In this document: one piece after another, positions 39,257-50,300 of the stretch
Numbering within the stretch: position 1 is the first letter of the stretch
Layout of the letters: each line of letters starts with the position of its first letter
From: Amyelois transitella
Lineage: Eukaryota > Arthropoda > Insecta > Lepidoptera > Pyralidae
Length of the DNA: 64,000 bases
Assembly (NCBI RefSeq): GCF_032362555.1
Contig: NC_083525.1
Location: 6,185,501-6,249,500, forward strand
Direction of reading: 5' to 3'
Notes under the pieces: generated by a model
Seen by the model: only the letters and a program-made list of their open reading frames with translations
Told to the model about the DNA's origin: nothing
The model's database searches: none
Made by a program: the position numbers and the translations under genes

Positions 39257-39295
39257 ATTATATATGTGGCGACATCTCTATGCCACATATATAAT
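39257..39295. repeat. Perfect 14 bp inverted repeat
   Basis: ATTATATATGTGGC at 39257-39270 pairs with GCCACATATATAAT at 39282-39295 around an 11-base loop. No flanking coding signal was seen. It could be a miniature transposon core or a stem-loop in RNA. Confidence 0.8.
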
Positions 39296-40141
39296 AGGTA
39301 GTACCTTTTAGGTACCTATACAATACTTACCTGTTTATTTTTATAGTTATATGTACACAAGTACAAATTAATTTAATTTAGTTTCTTTTAATTAGGAGAA
39401 AGAATAATGGCCTTGCATTGGGGATATATTTTTTTCGATTTATTTAGTAAATTTAGTTCAAATAACCCATGATTTACTAATCCAATTAATTATATAATGT
39501 TCTCTTGTTTTTTATTTTTTGTAATCCATATCTATTTCTAAAATTATTTAAAGATCACACACTTATTCCGGACTTAATCCTTTACGGGGTAGACAGAGTT
39601 AGAGAAGGCCACATTAAGCTGAAGCAACTATGTAAATATAGTTTGCGTTTGCAAAGGAAGTTAGTTCATTTAAGTTATAGGTACGGGCAAGTTCGACCGT
39701 CAAAGTTGCAAATTGTTTCTAGAACTTTGTCAATACGTGTTCTCTAAGGTAAATCTAATTTCTGTAGGTACCCCAAGTATAGGTACAAATAAATGTTAGT
39801 AAGTATATAGCATTGAATACCTTGATGACCTGACGGTGCATAATGTGTTGGTCTCAACATTGATGTATGGGGCGTGAAAAATGAGCGGGGTAGAAGAGGC
39901 GTGAAAGCAGATTAACAATTTTTTCTAGTCCCAAAATTCGAGACTTAGTATATATAAATAGTAACGGTTTGCCAGTTTAAGGCAAGGGCCTTAAAGAATA
40001 ATACCAAGTTTACGGAAACCTTACCCTTTATTGCCTTTAACAATCTGTGCAGCAAGAGAAGCAGCATGACTAGCACTATTTTTACCAGCTCAGCATTGAA
40101 GATTAATATACATTTTTATTTTTCCAAACAATTAAGAAATC

Positions 40142-40389
40142 CGCCGTGTGGTTACCGTCATTTTAAAAAAGAACCACACCATTTCGTGGAGACGTAAAAG
40201 GCGACTAAGGGAAACGCTAATAAACTTAAGGTACTTCTTGTAGGCGATGGGCTAGCAACCTGTCACTATTTGAATCGCAATTCTATCATTTAGCCATACA
40301 GTTGAACGTGGCTTTCAGTCTTTTCAAGACTGTTGGCTCTGTCTACCCGGCAAGGGATATATACATAACTACATATATGTGTGTATGTA
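40142..40389 (-). repeat. Family A repeat, near complete
   Basis: It begins with GCCGTGTGGTTACCG and runs through AAAAGGCGACTAAGGG, GGCGATGGGCTAGCAACC, TTTTCAAGACTGTTGGCTCT and CTACCCGGCAAGGGATAT to a TATGTGTGTATGTA end. Confidence 0.8.
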
Positions 40390-40907
40390 AGAAATCCGCT
40401 ACCGAACCAGTAATATATTTTTTTATTAGCTCTTCGGATGTTTTCAAAGTATCGTGTAAATTAAGGTTACAACACTTCAGACAGACCTCTCGAACATAAA
40501 TCCAACGAAATGGCATTTATTAAGAAGTAGATGCTTGTACCTATTTTACTGCTGTACATTGTTTTAGAGCCGTTAAAGGGTAGTTTCCGTTGGTGCACAC
40601 AAATTTTCAAACCTCGTTTCTAGTATAACACATGATTCGACTATTCTTTTGTCGTTTTAAATAAGACCCAGGTGGGTAGCGAACATTATAGCATTACATA
40701 TATTGCATTGCATTTGCAGGCATTGATTTTACCTGTATCCTAATGACGGACAAAAGGCCTTAATTCTCCTTCCAAATAGGTCTATCCGTAGCATTGCATA
40801 CCATCCACTAAAAGAGATGTCGAAGTCGTCCTGGTCTCTCATCTAGTAGCATCAAGTTAAGTTAAAAGTATCAATTTAATTTTTTGCAGGCTATCAAATA
40901 AGTACAG

Positions 40908-41152
40908 GCGGCGTGGGTCTTCCGACATTTTAAAAAACCTAACCTTCTCTTTCCAATGGATGTAGTAAAAGTCGACTAAGGCATATGGTAGTTAATTTGG
41001 GATTCTTTTTTTAGGCGATGGAATGAATAGGAAGAGGGTTGCTAGCAACCCTCTCCCTATTTGAATCTCAATTCCATCGCATCGTAACGTGCCTCTCAGT
41101 CTTTGCGAGACAGTCTACCCGTGAAGGCGTGTTAAAATGTAAGTATGTATCT
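40908..41152 (-). repeat. Family A repeat, with internal changes
   Basis: GGATGTAGTAAAAGTCGACT, GGCGATGG, then a small internal duplication of GGTTGCTAGCAACC, TATTTGAATCTCAATTCC, CGTGCCTCTCAGTCTTTGC and GTCTACCCGTGAAG. Confidence 0.65.
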
Positions 41153-41629
41153 ACGTGAAATAACATTAATTTAGCAGCAACGAAACTCTGCTTTATTCGC
41201 CGTAAGATACGCATGCGCAGTCCCCACGACACAGTTCCAGCATCCTTTCAGTTGGTATCCAGACCTAAAAGCAGGAGCACGTTTGCTTTCACAGCCTTCG
41301 CTGGTATTCAAACGATATCTCAGGTAAGAACACCTTTGTTTACACTATGTTCATTATTTTATTATATAAATAATACCTACGTTACTATATTGTTTTTAAA
41401 ATCTGCTCAGGCGTGGCTGAAATCGCGAAAGAACGAGTTTCTAATGCAACTATATGTTAATATCAATAGTAAGGTATATTATTGTAGTATGATCATACAG
41501 ATAGCTGCCGTAAAGCTTGATTTCATATCGACTTTCAAACGTTTATTCAGTCGGTTACTCGTTAACTCGTACTTCTACGATGTATGATCGTAATTTATAC
41601 GTATGTTATAATTATTTACCTTTTGAGAG

Positions 41630-41825
41630 CGTCGGTGATCGAACGGTTAAAGTGAAAGATTAAAAAAGGGTGATGCACAGTGGCAAAGGTTCAAATATTA
41701 CCTTGGTCATGTACCAATGATTCTTTTCTGAGTTATGTGCAATAAATTGATTGGTGAAAGAAACTGAGATGAGTCAAATGTTGGAGAAAACATACATTCA
41801 GGCAACCGAATTCGTAACTATGTAT
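41630..41825 (+). mobile_element. tRNA-derived SINE (family C), diverged
   Basis: It starts with a tRNA-like head (GAGCGTCGGTGATCGAACGG) and continues to GAGAAAACATACATTCAGGC with AACCGAATTCGTAACTATG, matching the body of the better copy at 55482-55857. The 3' part is missing. Confidence 0.5.
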
Positions 41826-41910
41826 ACCTATACCAATATTAGTAATTTATTTTTCATATGATACCTCTCTATGTTTTTTGATAGATTTTTTCAGAGTAAA
41901 GAAATCAATT

Positions 41911-42044
41911 GCCGTGTGGTTCCCGGTACCAATACAAAAAAGAATAGGATCACTCCATCTCTTTCCCCATGGATGTCGTAAAAAGCGACTAAGAAATAGG
42001 CTTAAAAACGCAAGGGATATAGACGTGACCATATGTATGTATGT
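41911..42044 (-). repeat. Family A repeat with internal deletion
   Basis: Both outer ends are present (GCCGTGTGGTTCCCGG at one side, GACGTGACCATATGTATG at the other), but the middle, from the GGCGATGGGC motif to the GTCTACCCCG motif, is missing. Confidence 0.75.
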
Positions 42045-42764
42045 CATATAGAAATCATCTATGAGTTTATATCTACGGTTATACATTTGTTTTATAGCGT
42101 CAAAAACTGAACTTTATACATTATTTTTAAGTAATTAATTACTTATCATAGAAAGTCAGATTGGGTTTCGATCATTTGCAAATGAAAGACAAATCCAAAC
42201 CTACGCTGTATAAAATATACTCAGATTTAAACCCTCTCAGGATTGTCTTTAATGTTTGTTGGTTAGTTTCATTTGCATATACATACAATGAATACAAATT
42301 CTACTTAAAATTGTATTAAAAAACTCTATGAAATTTTGCTGTTCTTAAAATTGATTGAATATCTTTTAACATTCCCCAAAAGATTGTTTAATTTAAGCTG
42401 TCTTAAAATTGTTTAGAGATCTATTTATCACTCCTCCCTATTCATCGTAGCCTCCATTCACTGTAAAGTCGAACGGATCCTATTATCATTGAGAGATTGA
42501 TACAAAAATAATGATCGTTTACTGAACAAGTTCAGTGAAACGGAACTCTTTTATTTCCTAGTTAATAAGCAAAATAAACATGACCACCTCAGAATAAAGA
42601 TTAATCTGCATTCTGAGATGGCTTCTGTATACAAAATTGTATTTAACACTACTAAATATTTCTTATTAGATAGATGGTCTGGTAGAGAAGAAAAACACAG
42701 TGTGTACTCGCTGTTTTTCTCCGTACAGATTGTAAAAATCAACTAACGTTTCCCGTTAGAAAAT

Positions 42765-42927
42765 TTTGGGATGTTTTATACGATGGGCTAGCTGCTTAGC
42801 TAACTGTCACTATTCGAATCTCAATTTACCGTTGAGCCATATAGCTGAACGTGTCCTTCAAGTCTTTTCGCGCTGGCTCTGACTACTACTGTAAGGTATA
42901 AAGATGTGATTATATATGTATATGTAT
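42765..42927 (-). repeat. Family A repeat, fragment
   Basis: CGATGGGCTAGCTGCTTAGC, GTCACTATTCGAATCTCAAT, AGCTGAACGTGTCC, CTGGCTCTGACTACTACTG and a TATATATGTATATGTAT end. Confidence 0.6.
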
Positions 42928-43005
42928 CAAGCATATATCAACTTAGTAAAGATATCAAATAGACACAAGACTCGAAGTCCACTTTTAGCTTAAAGGCTAA
43001 ATGAT

Positions 43006-43056
43006 AGAATTGAGATTCAATTATAGACACAGCTTGCTCGCCCATCTCTATAAAAG
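43006..43056 (+). repeat. Family A repeat, internal fragment
   Basis: It retains only AAATGATAGAATTGAGATTC and GCTTGCTCGCCCATC, the middle of the family. Confidence 0.45.
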
Positions 43057-44201
43057 TATCACATGTCATTATAAGCCTACAAGCCTTACAACGTGGGCTT
43101 GAAGAGAAAGAACCGTCTGGCTGGAGACACTGACATGTTTCTTTATAACAAGACCGGCAAGGAAACAAACATTGCAAAAAAAAAATGCTATAACATTACA
43201 TTACGTACCTTTGTTTGAACAGTCCCGTAAAAAAGGGTAAACTCGAGACCGTGTTTGTCAAAGGCCAAAAGGGAATTGTGAAAATCAAATATAAATCGTA
43301 AAAGCGAATATTATTTCCCGCCGGACGTGGAATGGGTTCGATCAAATTGAACTTTGTTTACTTTACGTAGGTAGGTAGGTACCTATTTGTTCTACAAATA
43401 TTATGTGTTAGTTCGCTACGATTACATGGAATACTTATTGGAATCTATTATTTGTGTACATAAGTGTGTTATTTAATTAATTTATTTGCTAAGACCCACA
43501 TAAAAACAGCCAAGTATCAGTAACATGGCTACTAAAAGTCTTCAGCAACAACTCTTGTATTATTAATTTTTGAAAAAATGCGGAAGTTCGACCTAACAAT
43601 TTTATGAAATGACGCCAAAAATTCTATACAAATTTCATCACGGACATAACCGTACTGTTATAATAGTACAAAATATATTGTACTCGAAAAACTACGGCTA
43701 TAGCCGCGGAGCGGTTATGACGTGTATGACACTCCGGTGTTTGCGTTTAGGTATGTTTTGAGTTTTTTTTTAATACTTAATTTTGACGGTAGCGAAAGTT
43801 GAGTAGATCAAAGATTGCCAGTAAATCTTGGCCTATACGATGATTCTATAGTCATGGCTCGGTTATCACCGTAGCTCCGTTTATACCATCTTTTTTAGAG
43901 ACAGCATATGCCGTACTGTCAATTTTCGAATTTTAGCGAGTACTGCTATAACAGATCCGCGCCGCAAAGTGTTAATAGCATTGTGAGTGATGTCGTAAAA
44001 AGCAACTAAGGAAACAGGCATATTCATCCAGTGCTGTGTGATAACTACTAAGAGAACGCCCGTGTGATACGAAAAATCCCGTTTACTTCCGTTCCTGCGG
44101 GAATTTCTCAAAATCTTTCTTAGCGGACGTTCAAATTCCATTTTTATAGGCTCTGTAGGTTTTGAGATTTCGTTATCAGTGAGTGACTGTTTTTCGCTTT
44201 T

Positions 44202-44203
<2 letters not shown>

Positions 44204-44248
<45 letters not shown>
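44204..44248. repeat. (TA)n microsatellite next to a splice acceptor
   Basis: About 45 bp of uninterrupted TA dinucleotides ending 30 bp before the acceptor AG (44277-44278) of an EF-hand gene exon, i.e. in the branch-point region. Confidence 0.95.
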
Positions 44249-44250
<2 letters not shown>

Positions 44251-44278
44251 TAAGATAAGCAAGGTCTGTTTGTTGCAG

Positions 44279-44397
44279 CACCTCTGGCGGGCGCGGGAGC
44301 CTGCCGTCCCGAGACGAGCGCACCCACAAACATATTCTCCGCGGTGAACAACTTCTTCGCTGATTCACCTCTGGTGAATCAGCTCAAAGGCATCATG
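44279..44397 (+). CDS. EF-hand gene, first visible coding exon
   Basis: It follows a TTGTTGCAG acceptor and ends at donor GTGAGT (44398-44403). It begins with two bases of a split codon and then encodes 39 residues ending [11 protein letters not shown]. The frame is fixed by the downstream exons, since it is the only frame open through the exon that joins them in phase 0. Confidence 0.75.
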
Positions 44398-47300
44398 GTG
44401 AGTTTCTTGGTGGCTGAGAAATACTGGTTGGTTACTTTTTATATATATAGAGACTTTAATGTGTTCTATTTCAATCTGTTTGATGGTAAGCAAGACGGCT
44501 TGATAAGTTGATGCTTATATCTTCTTCCTTTTGGCTATAGTCCTGGTTACATCACCCTCTTCACGCTGGGAGAAGCCCGAGGACTGCTGGGTCTGTCTAC
44601 CCCGCAAGGGATATAGACGTGATTAAATGAATTAATGAATAATACAATAAATATAACAGCTTCACTAAAAATACTTCTAACCATTCATAGGAAAGTGTGA
44701 AACAAATTACATTATCGTAAGGAAGTTTCTGATTAACAAGCGATGGCCAAAAAATTATTTATCTCGGACTATCTCTGATCTCCGCTAATGAGAAATGTCA
44801 GTAGAGATAATAACAGAAGATCTATGGCGAGTACCAGTAGTAATAGAATAAGAATATTTTCTCCTGGAGATACATTTATATAATCGTACTCTTTTATAAA
44901 CTTGGGACTCTTCTTGTAGGCGCTGGATTTGCAACCTGTCACTATTTGAGTCACGGTTCCATAATAGAACCTTAAGCTGAACGTGGCCTTTCAGTCTTTT
45001 CAAGGCTCTGTCTTTCCCGCAAGAGACTTGTTTAAATGTATGTCTATATATTCACTTATGTACGGTTTGCGGGCAATGGAGATATCTCTTGAGAAAAAAG
45101 TGTCGTAGACTTCGTAGCGCGTAGCTTCGTCGTAGCATATGCGTAGCGCCGTAGCATAGTTGTAGCTATTTCGTAGACTCTAAAAAAGTCCTTAGCGCAG
45201 CATATTTATTGTCTAAAATATTCCCAAATAAAGCTTCGAAACTTTTAAACTTTTATGGTTTTATAATCCATACAAATATAAATCACTGAACCGATCTTCA
45301 TGAAATGTTGCATACTTATGTGTTATGTGGAGTACGGAGAAGAACATATTATGATACCTTTCATGCTGGCGAAAGTTAGATTCGTATTGTAGGATACTTT
45401 CAATTAGTATTATTGACTCACCATAGGTTGCCTGTCACACGCATAAAAATAATATTTATTCTAGACTCGACAAACAAGCAGCAGCGGGGGTGAGCCGGGC
45501 CCCCCTGACGACACCACTCGACCTAACAGCAGAGAGCCGCCCGCGCTGGCTCTCAGTCCTTCTGAGAGGTAAGAATTTTAAGATAAATATAATAATGTTT
45601 ACTTCTAGACTTGACAAACAAGCAGCAGCGGGGGTGAGCCGGGCCCCCCTGACGACACCACTCGACCTAACAGCAGAGAGCCGCCCGCGCTGGCTCTTAG
45701 TCCTTCTGAGAGGTAAGAATTTTAAGATAAATATAATATTTACTTCTAGGCTCGACAAACAAGCAGAAGTGTAATTGAGCTGACTTGGGCCCAGCTGACG
45801 ACACTACTCTTTATTTTCTCTCAGTCCTTCAGAAAGATAAGACCAATGTAATATAGACAGCTGTTCTGTGATAAATAGTCTTGCGTAATTGCACATTTCT
45901 ACTCGAAAATGGCTTTGACCAGAGCTGTGTTCTCTTGAACGGTTCACGGAGGTCAAAAAAGAGTGGCTGGGTATTATATTCCCTTACTCACCCAATTTAG
46001 ACGGTGTTCATGGGCTCCTGGGATGGAAGACGTTCCTACAATCTAACGAAGGCAAATATTCAGCAAAAGAAGAAAATTAAAGCAATAGCTTAATAAGGTC
46101 ATGCTCAAGGGTCATAAGACCCTTGTCAGATACGAACGATGCCCTTTAGTTCATACAGTTATCAACTCTTCATATCTCATGACGATGTAAGCAGGTAAAA
46201 TTAAATCAATTTGCGATTGGAACTGTCCTATAAATACGGCGAAATGTTTGAATATCATTTAAGGTAAGTCTATTGTTTTTATTTGTAGAAGGGCCATCGG
46301 TGGCAGAGAAGTATAGGTGCCTACCTGAATCGTTATCGGGACTGGTTTCAAATAACACTACCACTATATATTTTTATATATTTTTCATTGAATAAATAAA
46401 CATTGTGTTTGATGTCTTTGCTATTCTGATGTCAATTAAATCTCATGTAGAATATATTAAAAATAGATATATTCGATCATATGAACTAAAGACTTCGTTT
46501 GTTCAATTTATATTCAAACATCTTTCAATCTCTTTCGTCCTTGATCGCAAACAAATTCAAAGTCATTCCTTTACTATCTACCCTTTGAATTCGTATGCCC
46601 TTTGTAAGCCAAAGATATTGAAATATTTTGAGTCAAAGGAAAGATTGATCTATGTATAATTTAGCTATACATACTCGTATACCTTCTTCGCGGAGGGATA
46701 GGTAGTCATCACATAGGCATTTTTATTCCTGCTAACTTTTTCTATTTGAATGTCGAACAGCTGAACGTGGCCTGCAAGCTTTTCTAAATTGTTGCTTCTA
46801 TTTACCCCGTAAGGGATAAACATGTGATTATATGTTGTTCTTTTGCAATATTTACAAACATCCAGCGCGTCGGTCGAGCGTAGCTACTCTCGACTTGACC
46901 TTTCACCAGAACGTACAGAAAATTACAGAAAACAAAACTTTCTAACCTCATAAAATTTGATTGCACATTTCCTAGCTGCCAAAAAGCGGGAATGCGCAAA
47001 GAGTAAGGCTGTGTTTAGAGTGTCGCCACAAGACGCGCAGTTAACCGGCGCGTTTTAAAAAGCGTGTGGACAGATGTGAAACCGCGCGCGGCACTTGTCA
47101 GCGTGGACGCTTGTGAATTAAATTACTTTGAAACCCGGCTAAGATCTAATGTTATCAACGCGCGCGTCCAGGCGATTTAAACGCTTAACTCTAAAATCAG
47201 GCTGTTGTCACACTCACGCATTTGTTCGGAGCCGTCCACACGATTATGCTTACAATGACATTAGATATAATAGCCCCGTTTGAGTTACGCAGTTCAGTTG

Positions 47301-50300
47301 GTCAACGTTGCCAATGCCCTGCACTTTGCAAGAAAACGCGATACTCGTTTCACAGACACTCTGAAACCGGCCTATGGTTGCGGGTGTTGTGGCGGCCAGG
47401 GGTGATGAATGGGAGGTAATTTAAGAAAAATGTGCGGAAATTGAATGGAGGATATTTTCACTTATGCAATTTCGGGATAAATATAAAGAAACTTTCATGT
47501 GATTCGTTCAAGCTGCACCATCAATTTCGACCTTTTTTATCTTCCATAAAATCATACTATTGATTAGATTTGATACATCAGCTTCAAGGATCAGGAAACC
47601 TACACCTAAAGATAGATTGCTCTTGCGAAATAGTAGATTTGACTTGGCAACTTTGACCCCTCTTATCCACATTCACACTAAAAGAAAAAAGATTTGTATG
47701 GTTGTAATAAACAAACGCAAAAAGGATTGAACATATTTTGATAAAATTTGGTATAACATATAATAGACCCTTAGGTATAACATAGTCATATAATTTTTTT
47801 TCTGGAAATTCCCACGGGAGCAAAGTCCCAGGTAAAAGTTAGTATAAAGTGATACCATAATCACTATTATACGGTAGCGAAGCAAAAGTTACATATACAA
47901 AGGGAATCATTTCTAAATTAAGCACATACAACATTGGTCTTCATTTCCACAGCGTTAAGGTTCAAATTGGTCGTTAAATTGTTAATCTATTTGAGACGAT
48001 ATATCTCCTAATCCCCTCGTATGTTGCCAAGACAAAGACGGGATTAATCAATAACACATGTCGACCGAAACAGCTTTCAATGCAGGATTTTAACTTGTAC
48101 CTACTTATTACCGATGTATATATCTATTTTGAATAAGTATTCGTTTTCTTAAATACTGTCAGCTATTAGGTAAAAGCGATTTTGCAAAATATCGGTCCAG
48201 CGGTCTAGCCATAAAAGCGTAACAAACGCATTTATAAACGTCTTTGCCTATAATGTCTCTGTGTAACCCGAGTATTTTTTAGTGTTAAAATTTTACTGTG
48301 TAAAATACATTGGGACGTGGTTATAAACTTAGGATTCCTCTTGTAGGCGATTGGCTAGAAACCTGTCACAATTTGAATCTCAATTCCATCATAAAGTCAT
48401 TCATCTAAACGCGGCCTTTAGGTTTTTCCGCTGTTGTCTCTGTCTACCCCGCAAGGGATATAGACGTGACTATGTGTATGTTTGTCCACAACCTGCTTAA
48501 TGTTGAGCAAGACGAGATCTTAGGTTAACCTAGCCTTGTAGGCATCGCGAAACAAAGAAAAAATACGTTACTACTTCAAGAATGCAGATTTTTTACCCGT
48601 GTCACTGAGTCGACATACTCGTATATAGTTCCTTTACTACTAACTCTATTTTATAGCATAGAATAAAATTTAATTTTATTCTACTTCAGGCATTCTCATT
48701 AACTATAGCAATTTAAATATTGTTTAGTAAAAGGTTTTCTTGCTATCAAATATTGGTGAGTACAAAGTACATGTTCAAAGTACAAATGCACAGTGAGGGT
48801 ACAAATAAAAGATTGATACTTTGAACTTCCGTACAGGGTACAATGTTTGTTTTATTATAAGTAGGATTTAGATTAAATGCTAAGCTGTTTTTATGATAAA
48901 TCTCATCTGGCAGTAAGCTGTGGCGTAGCATATAAGTATTTTTAGGTAATTTAGTTTGTAATGCTTTTTATATTTTCAACGGAAATTTAGACGTACATAA
49001 TGATTGTGTTTGAATCTATATACATTATATATGTGGTTCTCGGCACCAATAGAAATAAAAAATTGGACCACTCTACCTCTTTCCCATGGCTTTCGTAATA
49101 GGCGAATAAGGGATAGGCTTATAAACTTAGGCTTCTTCTTTTAGGCGCTGGGCTAGCAACCTGTCACTATTTGAATTTCAATTCTATCATTGAGCCAAAC
49201 AGCTGAACGTAGTCTATCAGTCTTTTCGCAACTGTTGGCTCAGTCTACCTCGCGAGGGATATAGATGTGAATATGTATGTATGAAGAAGCATTTTGTAAC
49301 TTCTTAAAAGTTATTTCACTTTTCTCCATAAGGCAAATAAATTAATCGTATGGAACATTGGATCTTCGTTTTAATACGAAGTACGCAGAACCACAAAAAT
49401 ACAGAGCCCAGGAGAAAACATTTTAAGTTAATTCCTACTTAACCTATATCAAACGAGCTTTTACTGCAAAACTTTTTTACGCCACAGAACGTGACGTTCC
49501 AAGTCCAAAGGAATAATAATAAAGTCTGAAGAAGGTGGCTGAGTCTTCGTTATCATTAAACAGAATTTATTCTTCGGAGCGAATTTCTTTGCAGACGTAA
49601 CTCAAGATTAAAATTTGTACTAAAATAGTCCTTATCTGGTTTGTGGGTCTTGGGATCACGATTGACAAACGAAAATTATTATTATTTGAAAAAGGTCTTA
49701 ACTGTTTGTCGGTATAAATATCTGTTTGTTTGCACACGCTAACTCCGCAACTACTGAACCGATTTGATTGAAACTTTTTATGTTGTATAGCTATTCAATT
49801 TGGGCAACATATTGGCATACATACATATTTTAATGAGTTACCTATACAAATCGTAGATCACTAGAAATACTCGCGGGAACGGGAGCTAATGGAATTGTTC
49901 GTTTTTCGCGGGCGGAGACATGGGCGGACTCTTGTATAAGCATCCACTTTGCATATAGTAGGGGCTTTGTTTGATCTGACCGTTCTTTATATGGAGCCCG
50001 GCTGATAAAAATTTAAATTGAATTCTTGTAAACCCATTCCAAGTTTGAGTGATATGCAAATATTCTGAGCTGGAACTTTGTGTACGGATGATATAACTTT
50101 TTATTTTAATATATTATACTTATTGTGCACGGTACTAGAAATTGTTTTTTAAATGCATAAAATTATAGGCCGAAAAAAAAAATATTGCAGACTACCAAAT
50201 CTCCGTACAAACATATAATCACGTCTTTATCCCTTACGAGCTAGACAGATCTAAGTCTTCATAACACTGAAAGGTCATGTTCACGACTACCTATCCAAAT

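Larger units (their letters stand above)
38331..44278. other. Stretch between FABP exon 1 and the first visible EF-hand exon
   Basis: It should contain the FABP promoter (left end) and may contain upstream exons of the EF-hand gene on the plus strand, but none could be identified with matching phase. It holds a 14 bp hairpin (39257-39295), family A repeats (40.14, 40.91, 41.91, 42.77 and 43.0 kb) and a SINE at 41.63 kb. Confidence 0.5.

Noticed and set aside
41213..41327. Possible first exon of the EF-hand gene (Met-led open frame ending at a GTAAGA donor)
   Set aside because: Its open frames leave zero or two bases at the donor, whereas the exon at 44279 needs one. The peptide also has no likeness to the rest. 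It could still be used with an extra exon, but the sequence gives no support.
43881..44351. 156-codon open frame on the minus strand
   Set aside because: It runs through the (TA)n microsatellite, giving an Ile-Tyr repeat, and is antisense to a supported EF-hand exon.
45456..45774. Open frames on both strands across the repeated exon with internally duplicated peptides
   Set aside because: They are shadows of the tandem exon. The true frame is the one that joins neighbouring exons in phase.
47222..47419. Open frame in the CpG-rich patch
   Set aside because: It falls partly in the repeat-like patch, and the peptide has no consistent features. Treated as chance.
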